Source of the DNA: Hyaloperonospora brassicae
Taxonomy: Eukaryota > Oomycota > Peronosporomycetes > Peronosporales > Peronosporaceae
Assembly (NCBI GenBank): GCA_947650285.1
Contig: CANTFL010000363.1
Coordinates: 186,001 to 250,000 of the forward strand
Direction: 5' to 3'
Length of the DNA stretch: 64,000 bases
The translations under genes and the position numbers were made by a program. Each line of letters starts with the position of its first letter. The stretch's first letter is position 1. A model generated the notes under the pieces. The model made no database searches. It saw only the letters and a program-made list of their open reading frames with translations, and was not told the origin of the DNA. Shown in pieces: positions 42,652 to 54,221 of the stretch.

Positions 42652-45503
42652 ATGACCCACGACGCAATGGGCGCAGACACGCAACCAGAGCCCGCGCCGC
42701 CCACGGACGACGGCCTCCCGCCATCGACGTCGTCGGCCGTCGACAACTTTGGCGACCTCCTCGCGCAGCTGCTGCAGTCGCTGCCGGCCGAGTCGTCGCG
42801 GCTGTTCCTCTTGGCGCTCAGCGGCCTCTCGCCCAGTGAGAGCGCTGAGCTCTGCCGCTACGTGGACCGTCTGCGCGACGAGAAGCAGTTCCGCGTGGTC
42901 AAAGCAATGGCCGAGTCGACGTTCGACGGGAAGAAGAAGTTTATCGTCAACTTGCGCCAGAAGTTTCAGGTCCAACAGGCGAAACTCGCGCAGGCGCAGG
43001 CGCAGGAGGAGCGGGCGATGGCGTCGCACGCGATGCGCAAACAGGCGATGAATGGTACGGCAATGGCTCGTCTGCTTTTTCTTCTTTGCGGCTTCTTCTG
43101 TGCGCCTTCTGCGCGCCTTCTGTGCGGCTGTTGGTGTGGTGGTCTGACGGGCCGTGGATGGCGGGGGAAAAAGCACTTTGTTTAGTGTGGTTCGCTGCTT
43201 TTTTGTGTCGCTATTAGCTGGGGGTGGAAGTACAATATGTGACGGTTCGTATGGCTCTTTGTTTTGATTGCTGCAGCTGCCGACCGCGTCAAGATGCTGA
43301 ATGGTGGCGCGAATAAATTCCACTCGTTTAACGCGGTTGTGGGTCCTGATGGGTACGTTTGGTCGACCAGTGGTTGAGTTTACCTGATCGATTGTGCGAT
43401 TGGCTTTATCGTAGCGGTCGCCTCTTGTGTAGCCATACGGGTGTGCAAGCCGATGATTGACAGAGCTCTTGTGTATCGCTCTCTCTGCTGTGTCTGTTTT
43501 CTGATCATGCAATGCGTCACGTCCAGCAAGGAAGTCCAGACGAGCAAACTGACCGCTCAGAATTTGGCTGGTATGCCGAATGCCGACGGTGTTGTCGTAG
43601 GCCGATCGCTGTCGTCGTCGTCCGTAGTGATCTCGAAAGAAGACATCTCGCACATGGGGCGATTGCTGAGCAACTCGCACATCAACGAGTCGGAGATGAA
43701 TCTACGCGAGCTCGAAATCAACAAGAAGGGCTTTATTCCGAGCGGCAACACCGCATCGAGTTCCACACACGACGATAGTGACGACCAGTCAACAGTGAAG
43801 CGCGACCGTCCACAGAGCAGTCGAGTGCTCGTCGAAGGAGAGCAGAAGCCTACACAACGCACGCGCCCTGACACTGGTTCATCGGTAGCAGCTGGAAACA
43901 ACGAGGACGGCGAGAGTTGCAAGAGCAACGCGGAAGCAGTGGACGATCTGGATGCTCCAACAACCAAGCGCTGGACGAAAGGCCAGGACACTGCCCTTCG
44001 GGAGAGTGTCCGCATCCACGGCGAAAAGAACTGGAAAGCTATTGCTGAGCTAGTACCAGGTCGGAATCATGCCCAATGCTTGCAGCGTTGGCGGAAGGTT
44101 CTGAAGCCAGGCCTCGTAAAGGGTCATTGGTCATTCGAAGAGGACCAGGTGCTGGAGTATTTAGTGACACAGGGTTGCAACAATTGGGGCCAGATAGCAG
44201 AGCGTATTCCAGGACGTACACCAAAGCAGTGCCGTGAGCGATGGAAAAATCACTTGGACCCGGCCATCAACAAGGGACCTTACACTGAAGAAGAAGACTC
44301 GGTGATTCTTACCGCGCAGGCAAGGCTCGGGAACAAATGGTCGCAAATTGCTCAGCTCTTGAAGGGTCGCACAGAGGACTCGGTGAAAATCCGCTGGAAG
44401 TCGCTCAAGCAAAACCCTAGCAAGGCCGCCGCTTCGCACGCACAGCACAAGAAGAACCAGCAGCAGGCACAAGCTGCCGCGGCACAGCAAGCGGCAATGG
44501 GCTACAATAATCCGACATTGATGCGTCAGCGACAGCTGCAATTATTGCAACAGCAGCAGCATATGCAGGCGCACAATGCGGAAGCTGTGCAGCAGCTCGA
44601 TCAACAGCAGCAGATGCAGCAAATGCGTCTTCACGAGAAGCTCATGCAGCAACAGATACAGCAGGGTCAGCACGTCAGCCACGTTGCCATGCTGACGGAG
44701 GATCTGAAGGCAGAGCCGTACCAGCAAAACCGCGCAATGCTCATGAGTCACTCGCCTGGGGGCGATCCGAGTTTATACGCTGCCAGTGCGTACGCTCCGC
44801 AGCCTTATGCCCCTCAGCAGCAGTACGAGAGTCAGGAGTATGTCACCGACAGTAGCTATGACCCGCGGTACTACGAACGTCAGCCATCGACTGGAGCAGT
44901 TAGTCAAGGGACGTCTCCAGCGCATCAGCTGGACCACCACCACCACCACCAGCAGCAGAATGTCGGCGAGTCGTGGCTCGTGCCCGGCGTTGCCGGCACC
45001 ACCGGAGACATCATTCAAGACGGGCTGCCCCGAATGGGTGACAACCAGCAACAACCCCAGCAGTCCCAGCAGCACGGCGTCACGAGCATGTGGGATTCGT
45101 ACCCGCGTCCACAAGACACGACGTCCCAGCTGAGTCCGCTGAGTCTGCAGGTGAGTGACTTTGTTTTCTGACAGCCGCAAGCGAGCGAGCGAGCGAGCAC
45201 GGAGGACTGTGGTGCTGGATGCCGACCTGTTGCGTCGTGAGAGCGGCCGAGTTGAGCTTGCGTTGAATGCTGACTGAATCGTTGGACCTCTCGCGTGCTG
45301 TGCTGTGCTGTGCTGTACAGACCCTGTTGCAAGACCCCGCACGTGGCGGCGCACTGGACGCGAACTTCTACCAGACGATGGGGCAGCACGAGCACGAGCA
45401 GCAGCAGCAGCAGCAGCAGTCGTCTGCGTTCCCCTTTGAAAGTGGGCTGTCCAGTTTCGACAGCTCGTCCGCGATGGCGTTTTCGCACACACAGGCGCTG
45501 TAG
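42652..45503 (+). CDS. Three-repeat MYB (R1R2R3) transcription factor (761 aa, four exons)
   Basis: DNA-binding regulator. Exons by GT/AG sites and phase: 42652-43054, 43277-43352, 43527-45150 and 45321-45503, total 2,286 bases, no internal stop. Three tandem MYB repeats lie at about residues 307-353 (KRWTKGQDTALRE ... NWKAIAELVPGR), 358-404 (GHWSFEEDQ ... NNWGQIAERIPGR) and 410-454 (GPYTEEEDS ... NKWSQIAQLLKGR), each with spaced Trp or aromatic residues and the QCRERWKNHL recognition helix. This arrangement is that of animal c-Myb and plant 3R-MYB cell-cycle regulators. The C-terminus is Gln- and His-rich, an activation-type region. The N-terminal 140 residues are helical, Leu-rich and unassigned. 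The exon 2 to exon 3 join uses TCCAG at 43522-43526; the frame upstream of it in exon 3 is intronic. Confidence 0.88.
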
Positions 45504-45997
45504 CGTCCCGAGCGACGGCAGAACGAGTGTGTGCGTGTGTGTGTCTCGCCGCCGGTCGTTGGCAGTAGGAGGTCCGTAGGTCGCACGTGTCAAGAATCGA
45601 GTCGTGTCATTACGTGTGCAACTGTGTGTGTGTGTGTGTGTGTATCCTCTCGCAGCGTTATAGCTGACCAGCGTTGCATGTGTCCTCCACAGGGTATCGT
45701 CACCTAAGCGTCCGCCAGGGTATCATCCCCTCCGAGAGTGTCCTCCCGAAGGGTATCAACTATCAGAGAGCCTCAATGCGCCCGCGACGCAGGCAATCGC
45801 TCGTCCCCCTCGACACTATCCCGTCCAACCCGATACAGCCCGCGCTCGTCGAGTATCACAGGGTATGCGTTCTCCCCGCACTCACGCGCCCCGCCCTGCC
45901 GCCTTCTTTCTCGAACCAGACGAAGAACAACAGGCCACGTACCGACGTACGTACGTCAGTCAGTCTGTCAGTCTATCTGTCTATCTGTCAGTCTGTC
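45504..45997. other. Spacer with (GT)n and (GTCA/TCTG)n microsatellites
   Basis: A (GT)n tract lies near 45623-45643 and a TCAGTCTGTC/TATCTGTC array near 45955-45997, directly before the next start codon. The open frame crosses this array in repetitive VSLSVYLS-type sequence, which looks like untranslated leader rather than protein. Confidence 0.6.
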
Positions 45998-47485
45998 ATG
46001 GCCGACGCCGACCTCTTTGACGGACTGCCGCTCGACTGCATCTTCCTCGAGGGCAGTGGGCCGCCGCCCGCCGCCGCTGCGTCGCTCTCGGACCAGACGC
46101 TGCTCGACAGCGACGTGCCGGGCCCGTCGTCGCCCGCGCTGACGCCAAAGACCGAGAGCGACGACCTCCTGACGCCGCTCTCGTTCTCGTTCGTCCCGAG
46201 CGGACGCCCTGCGGCCGACGGCGGCGGCGGCCCCAGTTACCGCGTGGCGCCGCAGCACCGCCACAAGCGCGTGCGCTCGAATCCCGACGTGCTGCGGGGG
46301 GTTACGGTGGCGCGCACGTCGCCACCCGACGGGCGGCTCGAGTTGGGGCCGCAGCTGCTGCCGGAGCTGCCACTGGGACCGGCGCCAGTGCCGTTCGCGC
46401 GACGCCCGACAGCGACTGCACCGGCAGCAGCCGCAGCGCCAGGAGAGGCGTTTGAAGAAATGGACGCGTTCCTGCAGGAGATGGCGTGGACGGAGCTCTA
46501 CGCGAGTCACCAGCAGCAGCAGCAGCTGCAGCCCCACATGCTCAGTGAGAGCGCTGCAGTGGCGGACGGGTTTAATGGCTGGCCGTGCGAGGCGTCGCCC
46601 GTGGCGTACCGCTCGCAGCGTATACAAGAAGGCGTGAAGGAGCTCAAGATGAAGCGCAAGCGGCCCGCGAGTTACCACTTGCGACACCACTCGAACCCGA
46701 TCGACTTGCTGCACAATTTGGACCAGTTTCGCATGCTGGCGGACCAAACAAAGCAGAAACAAGAGCAGCAGCAGCAAGTGATGCAGTCCCCACAACAGCA
46801 TCACATGCAGCAGCAGCAGCACGTGCAGCAGCAGCATCAGCACCAGCAGCAGCATCAGCACCAGGTGCAGCAGCAACGGCAGTCGGATCAGGCGTACCTC
46901 GATGCGACTGCTGCCTTGCAAGACGCGTCGATGTTTCTCGAGCCGTTGCAGCAGAACCTGCAGCAGTTTCAGTTCCAAGTGCCCTCTCCGATTGCCAGCG
47001 GTGCTGTGCACTCACTGCATGGCCGTCGGTCGTCGCTAGGCAGCACGTTGCCTCCGCGTGCCGCCGCGCGTCGACGTGGTGGTCCAAACCGCTCGTCCGG
47101 ACTGTCGATGGACATGTCGCAAATGAATCTGGAATTCCTCTCCGTGCCAGAGGAACCAAGCATCATCAGTGGCCTCAACCCGCAGGAGCTACCGGCGCAA
47201 AGCAGGACGAGTACCTCTGTCTCTTCATTTGACAGCAAGAAGATACTCGCTGACGACGCGAACCGGAAGATGTACAAGTGCGGTCGCTGTGGGCAGCCCA
47301 AAGTGGGTCATGTCTGCACAATGCCCGACCAGCGCAACAACTGGACGCAGGTGGACTTTGAGGTCACGAAAGGCCTGAAGGGCAGCTCGCGCAGTAGCTG
47401 CCACGTAATGACGGTGAAGAGCAAGTGGAAGGTCCAGTGCAACGACCATGAACCGTTGCAACTTGCACCGAAGCAGCGACGCTGA
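45998..47485 (+). CDS. Gln-rich protein with C-terminal CxxC...GHxC zinc-knuckle (495 aa)
   Basis: I do not recognise a named orthologue. Visible parts are a short acidic N-terminus (MADADLFDGLPLDCIFLEG), a Pro/Arg-rich region, a basic conserved-looking block at about residues 213-240 (KELKMKRKRPASYHLRHH), a Gln/His-rich tract at about 255-305, and near residue 426 a putative zinc knuckle (CGRCGQPKVGHVC), then about 55 residues of compact sequence to the end. Related CGxCGxPKxGHxC knuckles occur in stramenopile proteins of unclear function. The composition suggests a nuclear or transcription-associated role, which is inference. ATG 45998 is chosen because the upstream frame crosses a microsatellite; ATG 45776 is an alternative. 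It follows the MYB gene in the same direction by 494 bases. Confidence 0.72.
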   Translation: MADADLFDGLPLDCIFLEGSGPPPAAAASLSDQTLLDSDVPGPSSPALTPKTESDDLLTPLSFSFVPSGRPAADGGGGPSYRVAPQHRHKRVRSNPDVLRGVTVARTSPPDGRLELGPQLLPELPLGPAPVPFARRPTATAPAAAAAPGEAFEEMDAFLQEMAWTELYASHQQQQQLQPHMLSESAAVADGFNGWPCEASPVAYRSQRIQEGVKELKMKRKRPASYHLRHHSNPIDLLHNLDQFRMLADQTKQKQEQQQQVMQSPQQHHMQQQQHVQQQHQHQQQHQHQVQQQRQSDQAYLDATAALQDASMFLEPLQQNLQQFQFQVPSPIASGAVHSLHGRRSSLGSTLPPRAAARRRGGPNRSSGLSMDMSQMNLEFLSVPEEPSIISGLNPQELPAQSRTSTSVSSFDSKKILADDANRKMYKCGRCGQPKVGHVCTMPDQRNNWTQVDFEVTKGLKGSSRSSCHVMTVKSKWKVQCNDHEPLQLAPKQRR

Positions 47486-49414
47486 GCGCGAAGGCGATGC
47501 TGCAATTGAGCTGCTGAGCCTTTGAGCGCACACGTGTCAAGTGCATGTAATACTCGTATACACTGCGGATAATGTGGACACAATGGGAGTCATGTTTGAT
47601 TCGTGAATGCTGAAGCCGTGCAAGCATTGGACCGCGCACACCTCTGACACTTTGGGGTATCTGTGTGGATGTACTTCCGTGCAATGCGTGGACACAATAC
47701 GAAGAACGGTACCGATGAAGCGCATTTGTGTACGCCTTATCCACAACTACAACAAAGTACTGCGTTCGGAGACCGCTAACATGTACTACTTGGAGTGTGT
47801 TGTGGCAGACAGTTTTTCGTGCATTCGAGTGCTGTTACACTTGTAAACTCGATGGATATGCGATACAAAGGGAAGGAACGTTGACGACAAAAGGTACTAT
47901 CAGTGGAAGACGTGTGTCCAGCTCCATCGCTAAGGTCAGCTTCCAACCCCATCTTCTCGTGCACATGTGAACTAGGCAAGACGTCCACTTCGTGCCCAGC
48001 CTCCTGTCCCATTTCATCGCTGTCCGCCCGTCTCTTACAAAAGTTCATTTGCTTTACCAACCGGTTGTCTCGCTCCGAGCTATGTAAATGATGACCTCAA
48101 TCTTCTTTGTGGGCGTCCGCCAGCTCGAGCACTTGACGGCCATTTGCCACATTCTACCGGAGCTCATGGCCTCACGAGCCCTCGCGTCGTCTCATACTGA
48201 ATATGGTCCTGTGCCGCTTTCAAAGAGACCGAAAGAACGTTCTTCAGAGGTAGAAAGGCAGCGGACTGTTGCGATCAATTGACCTCGTGACCCCTTAGAC
48301 ATCCGCGCGACTTGTTTGGTGCCTCATGGCTTGAGGTTTGGGCAAGTCAGCTTCCGCTCGTTGTGTTGAATGCCCTCTGACGCGTTTCGTCACCACGCGC
48401 TTCAACTGGCTCTTGCTCCACTGCCATGGCAGCAGTTCACGGCACGTGGATCTTCTTCCCACCGGCCATCAATTGCAACTCGTGCTTGACGCATCGGTCA
48501 TGGGCGGCCGGTGTCGTAGACGATGCTGCTGCGCTCATCCCCTACTTGAGCCAACCAACGACGCGATGACGACAGAGGAATGACTTACGAAGCGATTGCG
48601 AAGCGCCTGTTCCTTCGATACTCAGGTCTTTCCACGTTTGTCGAGGCCAAGCGGCAATGGCACAGGGGTCGTCTCTTCCAGACAAACCGACCCACTCATC
48701 TGAAACGCTTGCGATCGACATGATAACGCGCGCCCGTTTCGGCGACGTCCAAGGGGTCGGCTACGACTTCGTGTCCTCCAACGAAATTGGTTGGGCCCGT
48801 TTTGGTCATTTTGAGCGTCGAGTTGGGTTGATGCAAGTCATACTATCGCTCGATACGCTGTCCTGTGGTGGCTCTTTCGGCAACAGGCCGAGTTCCCATC
48901 TACACAGTCTCGATATGCAGTGTGAATGCCAGGATGATACGCGCCATAGCACTGATCGGTTTTATAGACGACCACAAAAACGCAGTCGACGTAGGCCTAA
49001 TGGATGCACGAAAGTATCCTTACGCGCACATGAATTCGGGCTGGAAACAGACGGCAGGATGGAAAACAAGGGAACTTTCCCTTCGACAGTCATCATTGGA
49101 TGTGCGGTTGTTCTCAGCTACATTCTCCGGCTAAGTGCACTAGCCCCTAATTGAAGCGTGATGTACGTCTACGAGATGAGATGAGCTGGTTTGATGTCTA
49201 CCCCCGCTTTTCTCGCGTCAAGGGCATTACGACGCATCATTCTAACATACTAACAACATAACATATTGGCCGCGCCCTAGAGGCCCTGGCCACTTGCCAT
49301 GGGAATACAACGTATTTTGGTGCTCACGAGTAAGTACCCTGCAAAGAATCCCACGTTCGGCGAAGGAGTGGCGGGAGTCTTGAGCTTGAGCAGCTGAGCA
49401 GATTGGACAATGAT
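47486..49414. other. Intergenic, decayed-looking ORFs only
   Basis: A 165-codon frame at 48657-49154 overlaps an 89-codon frame in another phase. Neither shows a domain. I treat both as non-genes. Confidence 0.45.
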
Positions 49415-49748
49415 TGTAACGGGGTGAGCCGCCCGTTACGTAAAACTCGATACGAATGTATCCCTTTTTGAATAGTCTTCGTTTAGATAATATTCAATCA
49501 GCATTACTCGAGAAGAGGTGATGTTGGCGGGATATTATCTTCGAGGGTAATCTTCTTGGGTGCTCCACTTATTGGTTGATGTTGACGCTTCGTCAACCAG
49601 ATTGCCCACCAATCGCTGCTGGATGTGCGCAATGGGTGGCGAGCAAGAAACCCACGGAGAAGATTGTAGTTTAATCTAGCTAGATGAAGACAAAGATGGG
49701 CTCATATCTAAATCGCTAATATTTTCTCTCTGCGATCATTTTGTGACA
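49415..49748. repeat. Diverged solo or truncated LTR of a related gypsy element
   Basis: It starts TGTAACGGGGTGAGCCGCCC and ends TTTTGTGACA, keeping TG...CA ends. Inside, ATTGGTTGAT, CCACCAATCGC and GCGCAATG-GTGG align in order with the plus-strand LTR of copy 1, and the terminal and internal hairpins are kept. No matching 5-bp duplication flanks it. A C-run directly after the end (49749-49756) resembles a polypurine tract on the minus strand, so the orientation is unresolved. Confidence 0.6.
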
Positions 49749-52019
49749 CCCCCCTCTTATGTAATATTGCTGCATATTATTGACAATGAATATATTGTAA
49801 AGTATTATCCACAAACACCACAATATATCAATATAGTATCCACATTTACATTCACTTCAATCGGGACCTTATATTTCGAGCTCAGCCCACTTCACTGCAT
49901 TAGACACGACTTCTCCGCCTGGGCCGTGTCATGCAAAGCATCTTTGTCTCAGTGACGTTCTCGTGTTTGGCAGCAGCACATTCGGTCAGGACAACATACC
50001 ACGCAGCTAACGCAAGTCAAAGCTCGACGGCAAAGTATAGCACAATGTTGTGGACAATAGGTGTATTGCAGTGGCGACCCTTACACATGTGTCACTGCAA
50101 ACAGCTCATGTTTTGCACCGCCAACACGTAGACGACTCGATAACTTCCACCGATCATTTCAAACGATTCCGCTCCTCACCTTAGCACAGCTGCAGCATCT
50201 TGTGATGAGAGACTCCCCCCCTCCCCTCGCGCAAGTCGAACAGGGAGATCTGTTTTAGTGACGCCATGTACGCGGCAACAGGTCGTGCACACGGCATTAT
50301 ATATACTGCGCATTTGATCCACGAACAGGGACCCCGTCATGGCTTGCGGCGTCCCGCACCACATGTCTTCAGACTGACGACTGCGCACTCCCTCGACGAC
50401 ACGGCGGATTTATCGTACCGATCGCTCCATTCCACTCCTCCAGCTGTATTCCCATCAGCCTCCCTCTATACCGTGCATTCGTCCGCAGGTATAACCTTTA
50501 GTAGCTCAGTCCGCAGACGCCGCTTTCTAACGACTTGACGTCGTCGGTGTGTGACGTATAGCGACCTCGCCTGACGACCTCGCCATTTGTTTGCATCGTT
50601 GGATTAGTTCCTGAGGGTGTCTGATTGCGTAGTAGATAAGCGCTACACGCGATGGATTTCTAGCGTAAACACTACTTCGACGGACAGCACTTTCGACAAC
50701 ACAGATTCCATACTCAAGTGCACTGTGCTTGTCAAGTTGTTCTCGAATTTGACTCGACCGTCGCTACCAGCACTTGGTGAATGTACGCGACACCGCACTT
50801 GTTTCTGCGTGTTGCTTCTACCTTACTATAATGACGTCCTGCATCGCCGCTGGATTCGCTACGGCATGTACTTGATCAGGCGGTATTCCATCGTCTTGGC
50901 ATGATCAACATCGACGTCGTTGTAAACGAGGGCGCTGCTTTCTTTGCCGCAGGTGTCAGACCTTTTGGCGCAAACTCTTCTCCTCAGCTATCTGCACGTT
51001 TACTTTGACTCAGCCAGCGAAAGTTTGCATTGCAGCACCGACTTCTCTGCTTGTTGCCACGATGTCGGAGAGTCGGCTAAACGACGTTGCAAAAAGGTTG
51101 TTGCGTTGTCCTCTTCAACAATTGTTTTATTCTGAACGACAGCGCAAAGAAGACAACAGTCGCATTGAAGCGGCCACGTGTGTCGATACTTTGCGGATCA
51201 ATGGACAACAAGTCGCGGGCAGACGGAAGCAAAGACGGAGAAGAGACTGACACAAGTGGAAACGAAATTGTCTCGCTGTTCGATCCGACCACGTAACGTT
51301 TCGCTCCATCGCTCTATCGCTCGTCAAGAGTCCACGAGGACAGATCAGTGAACTATACGTATCGTTGTTAACTTATCGTGCGCCTCAGCTACTTTCTGGC
51401 CACTTTGATTGCGACGTTGCCACGGCGTGCACACTGCAGGATCTGATGCTGCAGTCACGAGGCAGAAAAAGGAACGCCGGCCACGACACGCGTGCTGGCG
51501 CATGTCTTTTGTACCGGTTTGGTCTTTCTCTGACCACCAAAAGGAATCGGTGGCTCACTACTATCTGCTTGTTCCGAGCCATGCAAATGGGCCGACGCTT
51601 TGCGCTACTTCAGCGCGACGAGGTCTGGTCCCGCCCGAGCACGTCGAGTCTCCCGAAAGTCGTCATCCCTTAAGTGTCGCTTCGAACGGCGGACCACGCA
51701 GTACAACGTCACGTTTCACAGGCCGATCGATCAAGTCGGTTCTTTCTTTGTGCGGCCACTGACTACTTCAGACATGGCGAGCGCTCACCCCCAGCAGCTG
51801 CTGCCCCGGGCTGTCTGCCTCGTCTGCGGGCCACATCCCCACAGGCGCCGAGTGTGGGTGAGAGCGTGTCGACCCCACCCACAACTGGTTATCCTCCAGT
51901 GAGCGGCCCGCGCTGCCCGGCCCATACAAAGACCAAGACGTCTCGTGTCGCAGGTTTCTCCCTCCCCGGCCAACTGGCCAACTGGCCAACTGGCACCAGA
52001 CGCGACCGCACTCGCCGAA
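49749..52019. other. Intergenic upstream of the pseudokinase gene
   Basis: No recognisable gene. Short ORFs overlap on both strands from 50.2 to 51.9 kb without motifs. Confidence 0.45.
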
Positions 52020-54221
52020 ATGCCCCCACGCCGGCGCCCGAGAGCGCGCGCGTGGCCGCTCGTGTGGCCACTGCTCCTGCGCGGCGCGTCGTGGGCCGTG
52101 CGGGCCGACGACTGGACCGCCACGCGCGACTGCAGCAGCCCGTGCCCGCTCGACGCGCCGCCGTGTCTCGTCTCGTCTGCACGCGGTCGCCAGTGCCTCG
52201 CGCTGGCGCCGACCAATGGCACGCGGCCTCACGAGTCGCGCGTGGCGCTCGGGGACGCGGCGCATGGCTACACGTTCGGCGCCCTGGACTTGGCCCACGC
52301 GCCCGACGTCGAGACGCTGTGGCTCGACGGCGACGGCGCGCGCGTGGCGTTTGACGCCGCCGGTCGATGGACCGCGGCGCGCCTCTCGTCGCTCGTGCTC
52401 TCGGGGCTGACGCTCTCTGTCGCAGCGCTGCCGACACCCGCGCCGTCGGTCCGACACGTGCAGATCCGGCGCTGCGTCTTGGACCGAGCGCCGCTGCAGT
52501 GGCTGTTGACGCTGCCGCACGTCGAGACGCTCGAGCTGCTCGACACGCGCGTGACGGCCGAGTCGTCGACGCTTCTGACAGTGAGCGAAGCGCAGTACGT
52601 GCGACTGCGCCGTCAATGGACGGGCGACGGGGCGCAGGAGACGAGACAGGTGCGCGACGCGCTCGGGGACAGGGCGTGTGCACGTGGATTGGACAGCGGC
52701 ACAGTGCAGCACGTCGGTGGATGGCCCGTGTGCGTCACGCGGGCCGCGGCGCTGCGTGGGCGTCGACGGCTGATGCTCTTTGAGAGCTTAGGGACGGACG
52801 AGAAGGCGCTGGGGGGCGCGGGCGGCGACGACCACGACACGCCGACGCTCGTGGTGCTCAGCTTGAGTTTGCCGTTCGTCTTCTTCTTGTACAAGACGGG
52901 GCTCTTTGTCTTCTTCCTGCGGACGTACGGGCGGTATTGCCGAGAGAACGGGGCCGTGCGGGCGACCGCCGCGCCGGACAAGCGGGCGCGGTACTTGACG
53001 CTCGAGAGCAGCGACAGCTGCGACACGTCGAACGCCTCGAGCACGACGCCACTGCCGTCTCCGTCTCCTCACGGCCACCGACGACGGAAGAAACAGCGAT
53101 CGAGCGTCGCCAGCAGCTCTCAGTTTTGGGTCACGGAGGAGCTCCAGCCGTGGCGGTTGGACTTCCAGCGCCTGAAGATGCGCAAGAGTTTGACGTTGTT
53201 GCCGACGGAGCGACGTTGCACGCTGCGGAAACAGAGCATCACGAGCGCTATGAACCCCCGCGAGATCTGGTTGGCCTCGCTCGCGACACGAGACGCGTCG
53301 ACTGCCGCCGTGTCGCCTGGAGGAGGCACGACTGAAACTTTGGTAGTGGTGAAGTTCCTGACACCCAGTGGAGACGAAGATGTGCGCGCACTGAAGGACG
53401 ATGGCGATGGTGGCGGGAGCGCTCGGGACAAGCTGCAGCGCGAGCTGAAGCGACAAGCCACGTTCTCACACCCGCAAGTCGTGACCTTTATCGGTGTCGC
53501 CTGGTCGCTCGAGACGCACTTGTGCGCTGTAACAGAGTACATGGCTCAAGGCGATCTCCGGCACTGGCTGCATCGCACTGCGAGCAAACAGTCAGGTCAA
53601 TGGTCGTACCTGAAAGTGAACATGCTGCTGGACGTGAGCAAGGCGCTGCTTTACCTGCACGCGATGCACCCGCGTCTGGTCCACGGCAACTGCAATTCGC
53701 GAAACGTGTTGCTGGACCAGTCGCTGCGTGCAAAGCTGAGCGACTTTGGCCAGGACGGCCGATCGGAGGTCCTGACGGAGCAAGAGCTCATGTCGTACAG
53801 CGCGGTCGGATCGGGCCGGTGGATCTCGCCCGAAGCGCTTTTGGGGCGCGAAACGAGCGCGTCGTATCCGGACGCCAGCGACGTGTACTCGCTCGGGATC
53901 CTGATCGCCGAGATGGACTCGCACGCGCTTCCGTTCTCCGACTTGATGCAGGCGAACAAGTCGGCTGTACCCGAGACGGACATTTTGCAACTGATTGCAA
54001 GGGGCGCGCTCTCGCCCACGCTGTCGCCGTCGTGTCCGAAGAGCATTGTAAAGCTCGTGAATGCGTGCACGAGCTACAAACCCGAGTACCGACCGAGCAG
54101 TGCCCAGGTACAGGAAGATTTGCGGCATATTTTGGAAGACTTTCGCGAGTTCGAGAGTCAGGCGACGGCGACGATCTCAATAGGAGCACCACGTTCAAAC
54201 CCGCCGTCGAATTTGGTTTGA
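52020..54221 (+). CDS. Single-pass membrane protein with cytoplasmic TKL-like pseudokinase domain (733 aa)
   Basis: A basic signal-type N-terminus (ending GASWAVRA) leads to an extracellular region of about 240 residues with weak leucine-rich periodicity (VETLWLDGD, LSSLVLSGLTL, VETLELLDT). A membrane segment lies at about residues 275-300, followed by a juxtamembrane stretch and a kinase fold at about 415-710. The VAIK lysine is present (Lys445 in VVVKFL) and so is DFG (575-577), with WISPE (601-605) in place of APE and a late conserved Arg (YRPS). The HRD catalytic triad reads HGN (555-557), so the catalytic Asp is Asn, and the catalytic-loop Lys is Asn559. The Gly-rich loop is also not evident. 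It is probably a pseudokinase receptor that signals by binding. The fold resembles tyrosine-kinase-like LRR kinases, which are expanded in oomycetes. Ligand and partner are unknown. Confidence 0.82.
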   Translation: MPPRRRPRARAWPLVWPLLLRGASWAVRADDWTATRDCSSPCPLDAPPCLVSSARGRQCLALAPTNGTRPHESRVALGDAAHGYTFGALDLAHAPDVETLWLDGDGARVAFDAAGRWTAARLSSLVLSGLTLSVAALPTPAPSVRHVQIRRCVLDRAPLQWLLTLPHVETLELLDTRVTAESSTLLTVSEAQYVRLRRQWTGDGAQETRQVRDALGDRACARGLDSGTVQHVGGWPVCVTRAAALRGRRRLMLFESLGTDEKALGGAGGDDHDTPTLVVLSLSLPFVFFLYKTGLFVFFLRTYGRYCRENGAVRATAAPDKRARYLTLESSDSCDTSNASSTTPLPSPSPHGHRRRKKQRSSVASSSQFWVTEELQPWRLDFQRLKMRKSLTLLPTERRCTLRKQSITSAMNPREIWLASLATRDASTAAVSPGGGTTETLVVVKFLTPSGDEDVRALKDDGDGGGSARDKLQRELKRQATFSHPQVVTFIGVAWSLETHLCAVTEYMAQGDLRHWLHRTASKQSGQWSYLKVNMLLDVSKALLYLHAMHPRLVHGNCNSRNVLLDQSLRAKLSDFGQDGRSEVLTEQELMSYSAVGSGRWISPEALLGRETSASYPDASDVYSLGILIAEMDSHALPFSDLMQANKSAVPETDILQLIARGALSPTLSPSCPKSIVKLVNACTSYKPEYRPSSAQVQEDLRHILEDFREFESQATATISIGAPRSNPPSNLV

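Noticed and set aside
42625..43680. 351-codon minus-strand ORF
   Set aside because: Lies opposite MYB exons 1-3 and spans their introns; no domain.
45968..47011. 347-codon minus-strand ORF, Leu-rich
   Set aside because: Complement of the CAG/Gln tract of the 495-residue protein.
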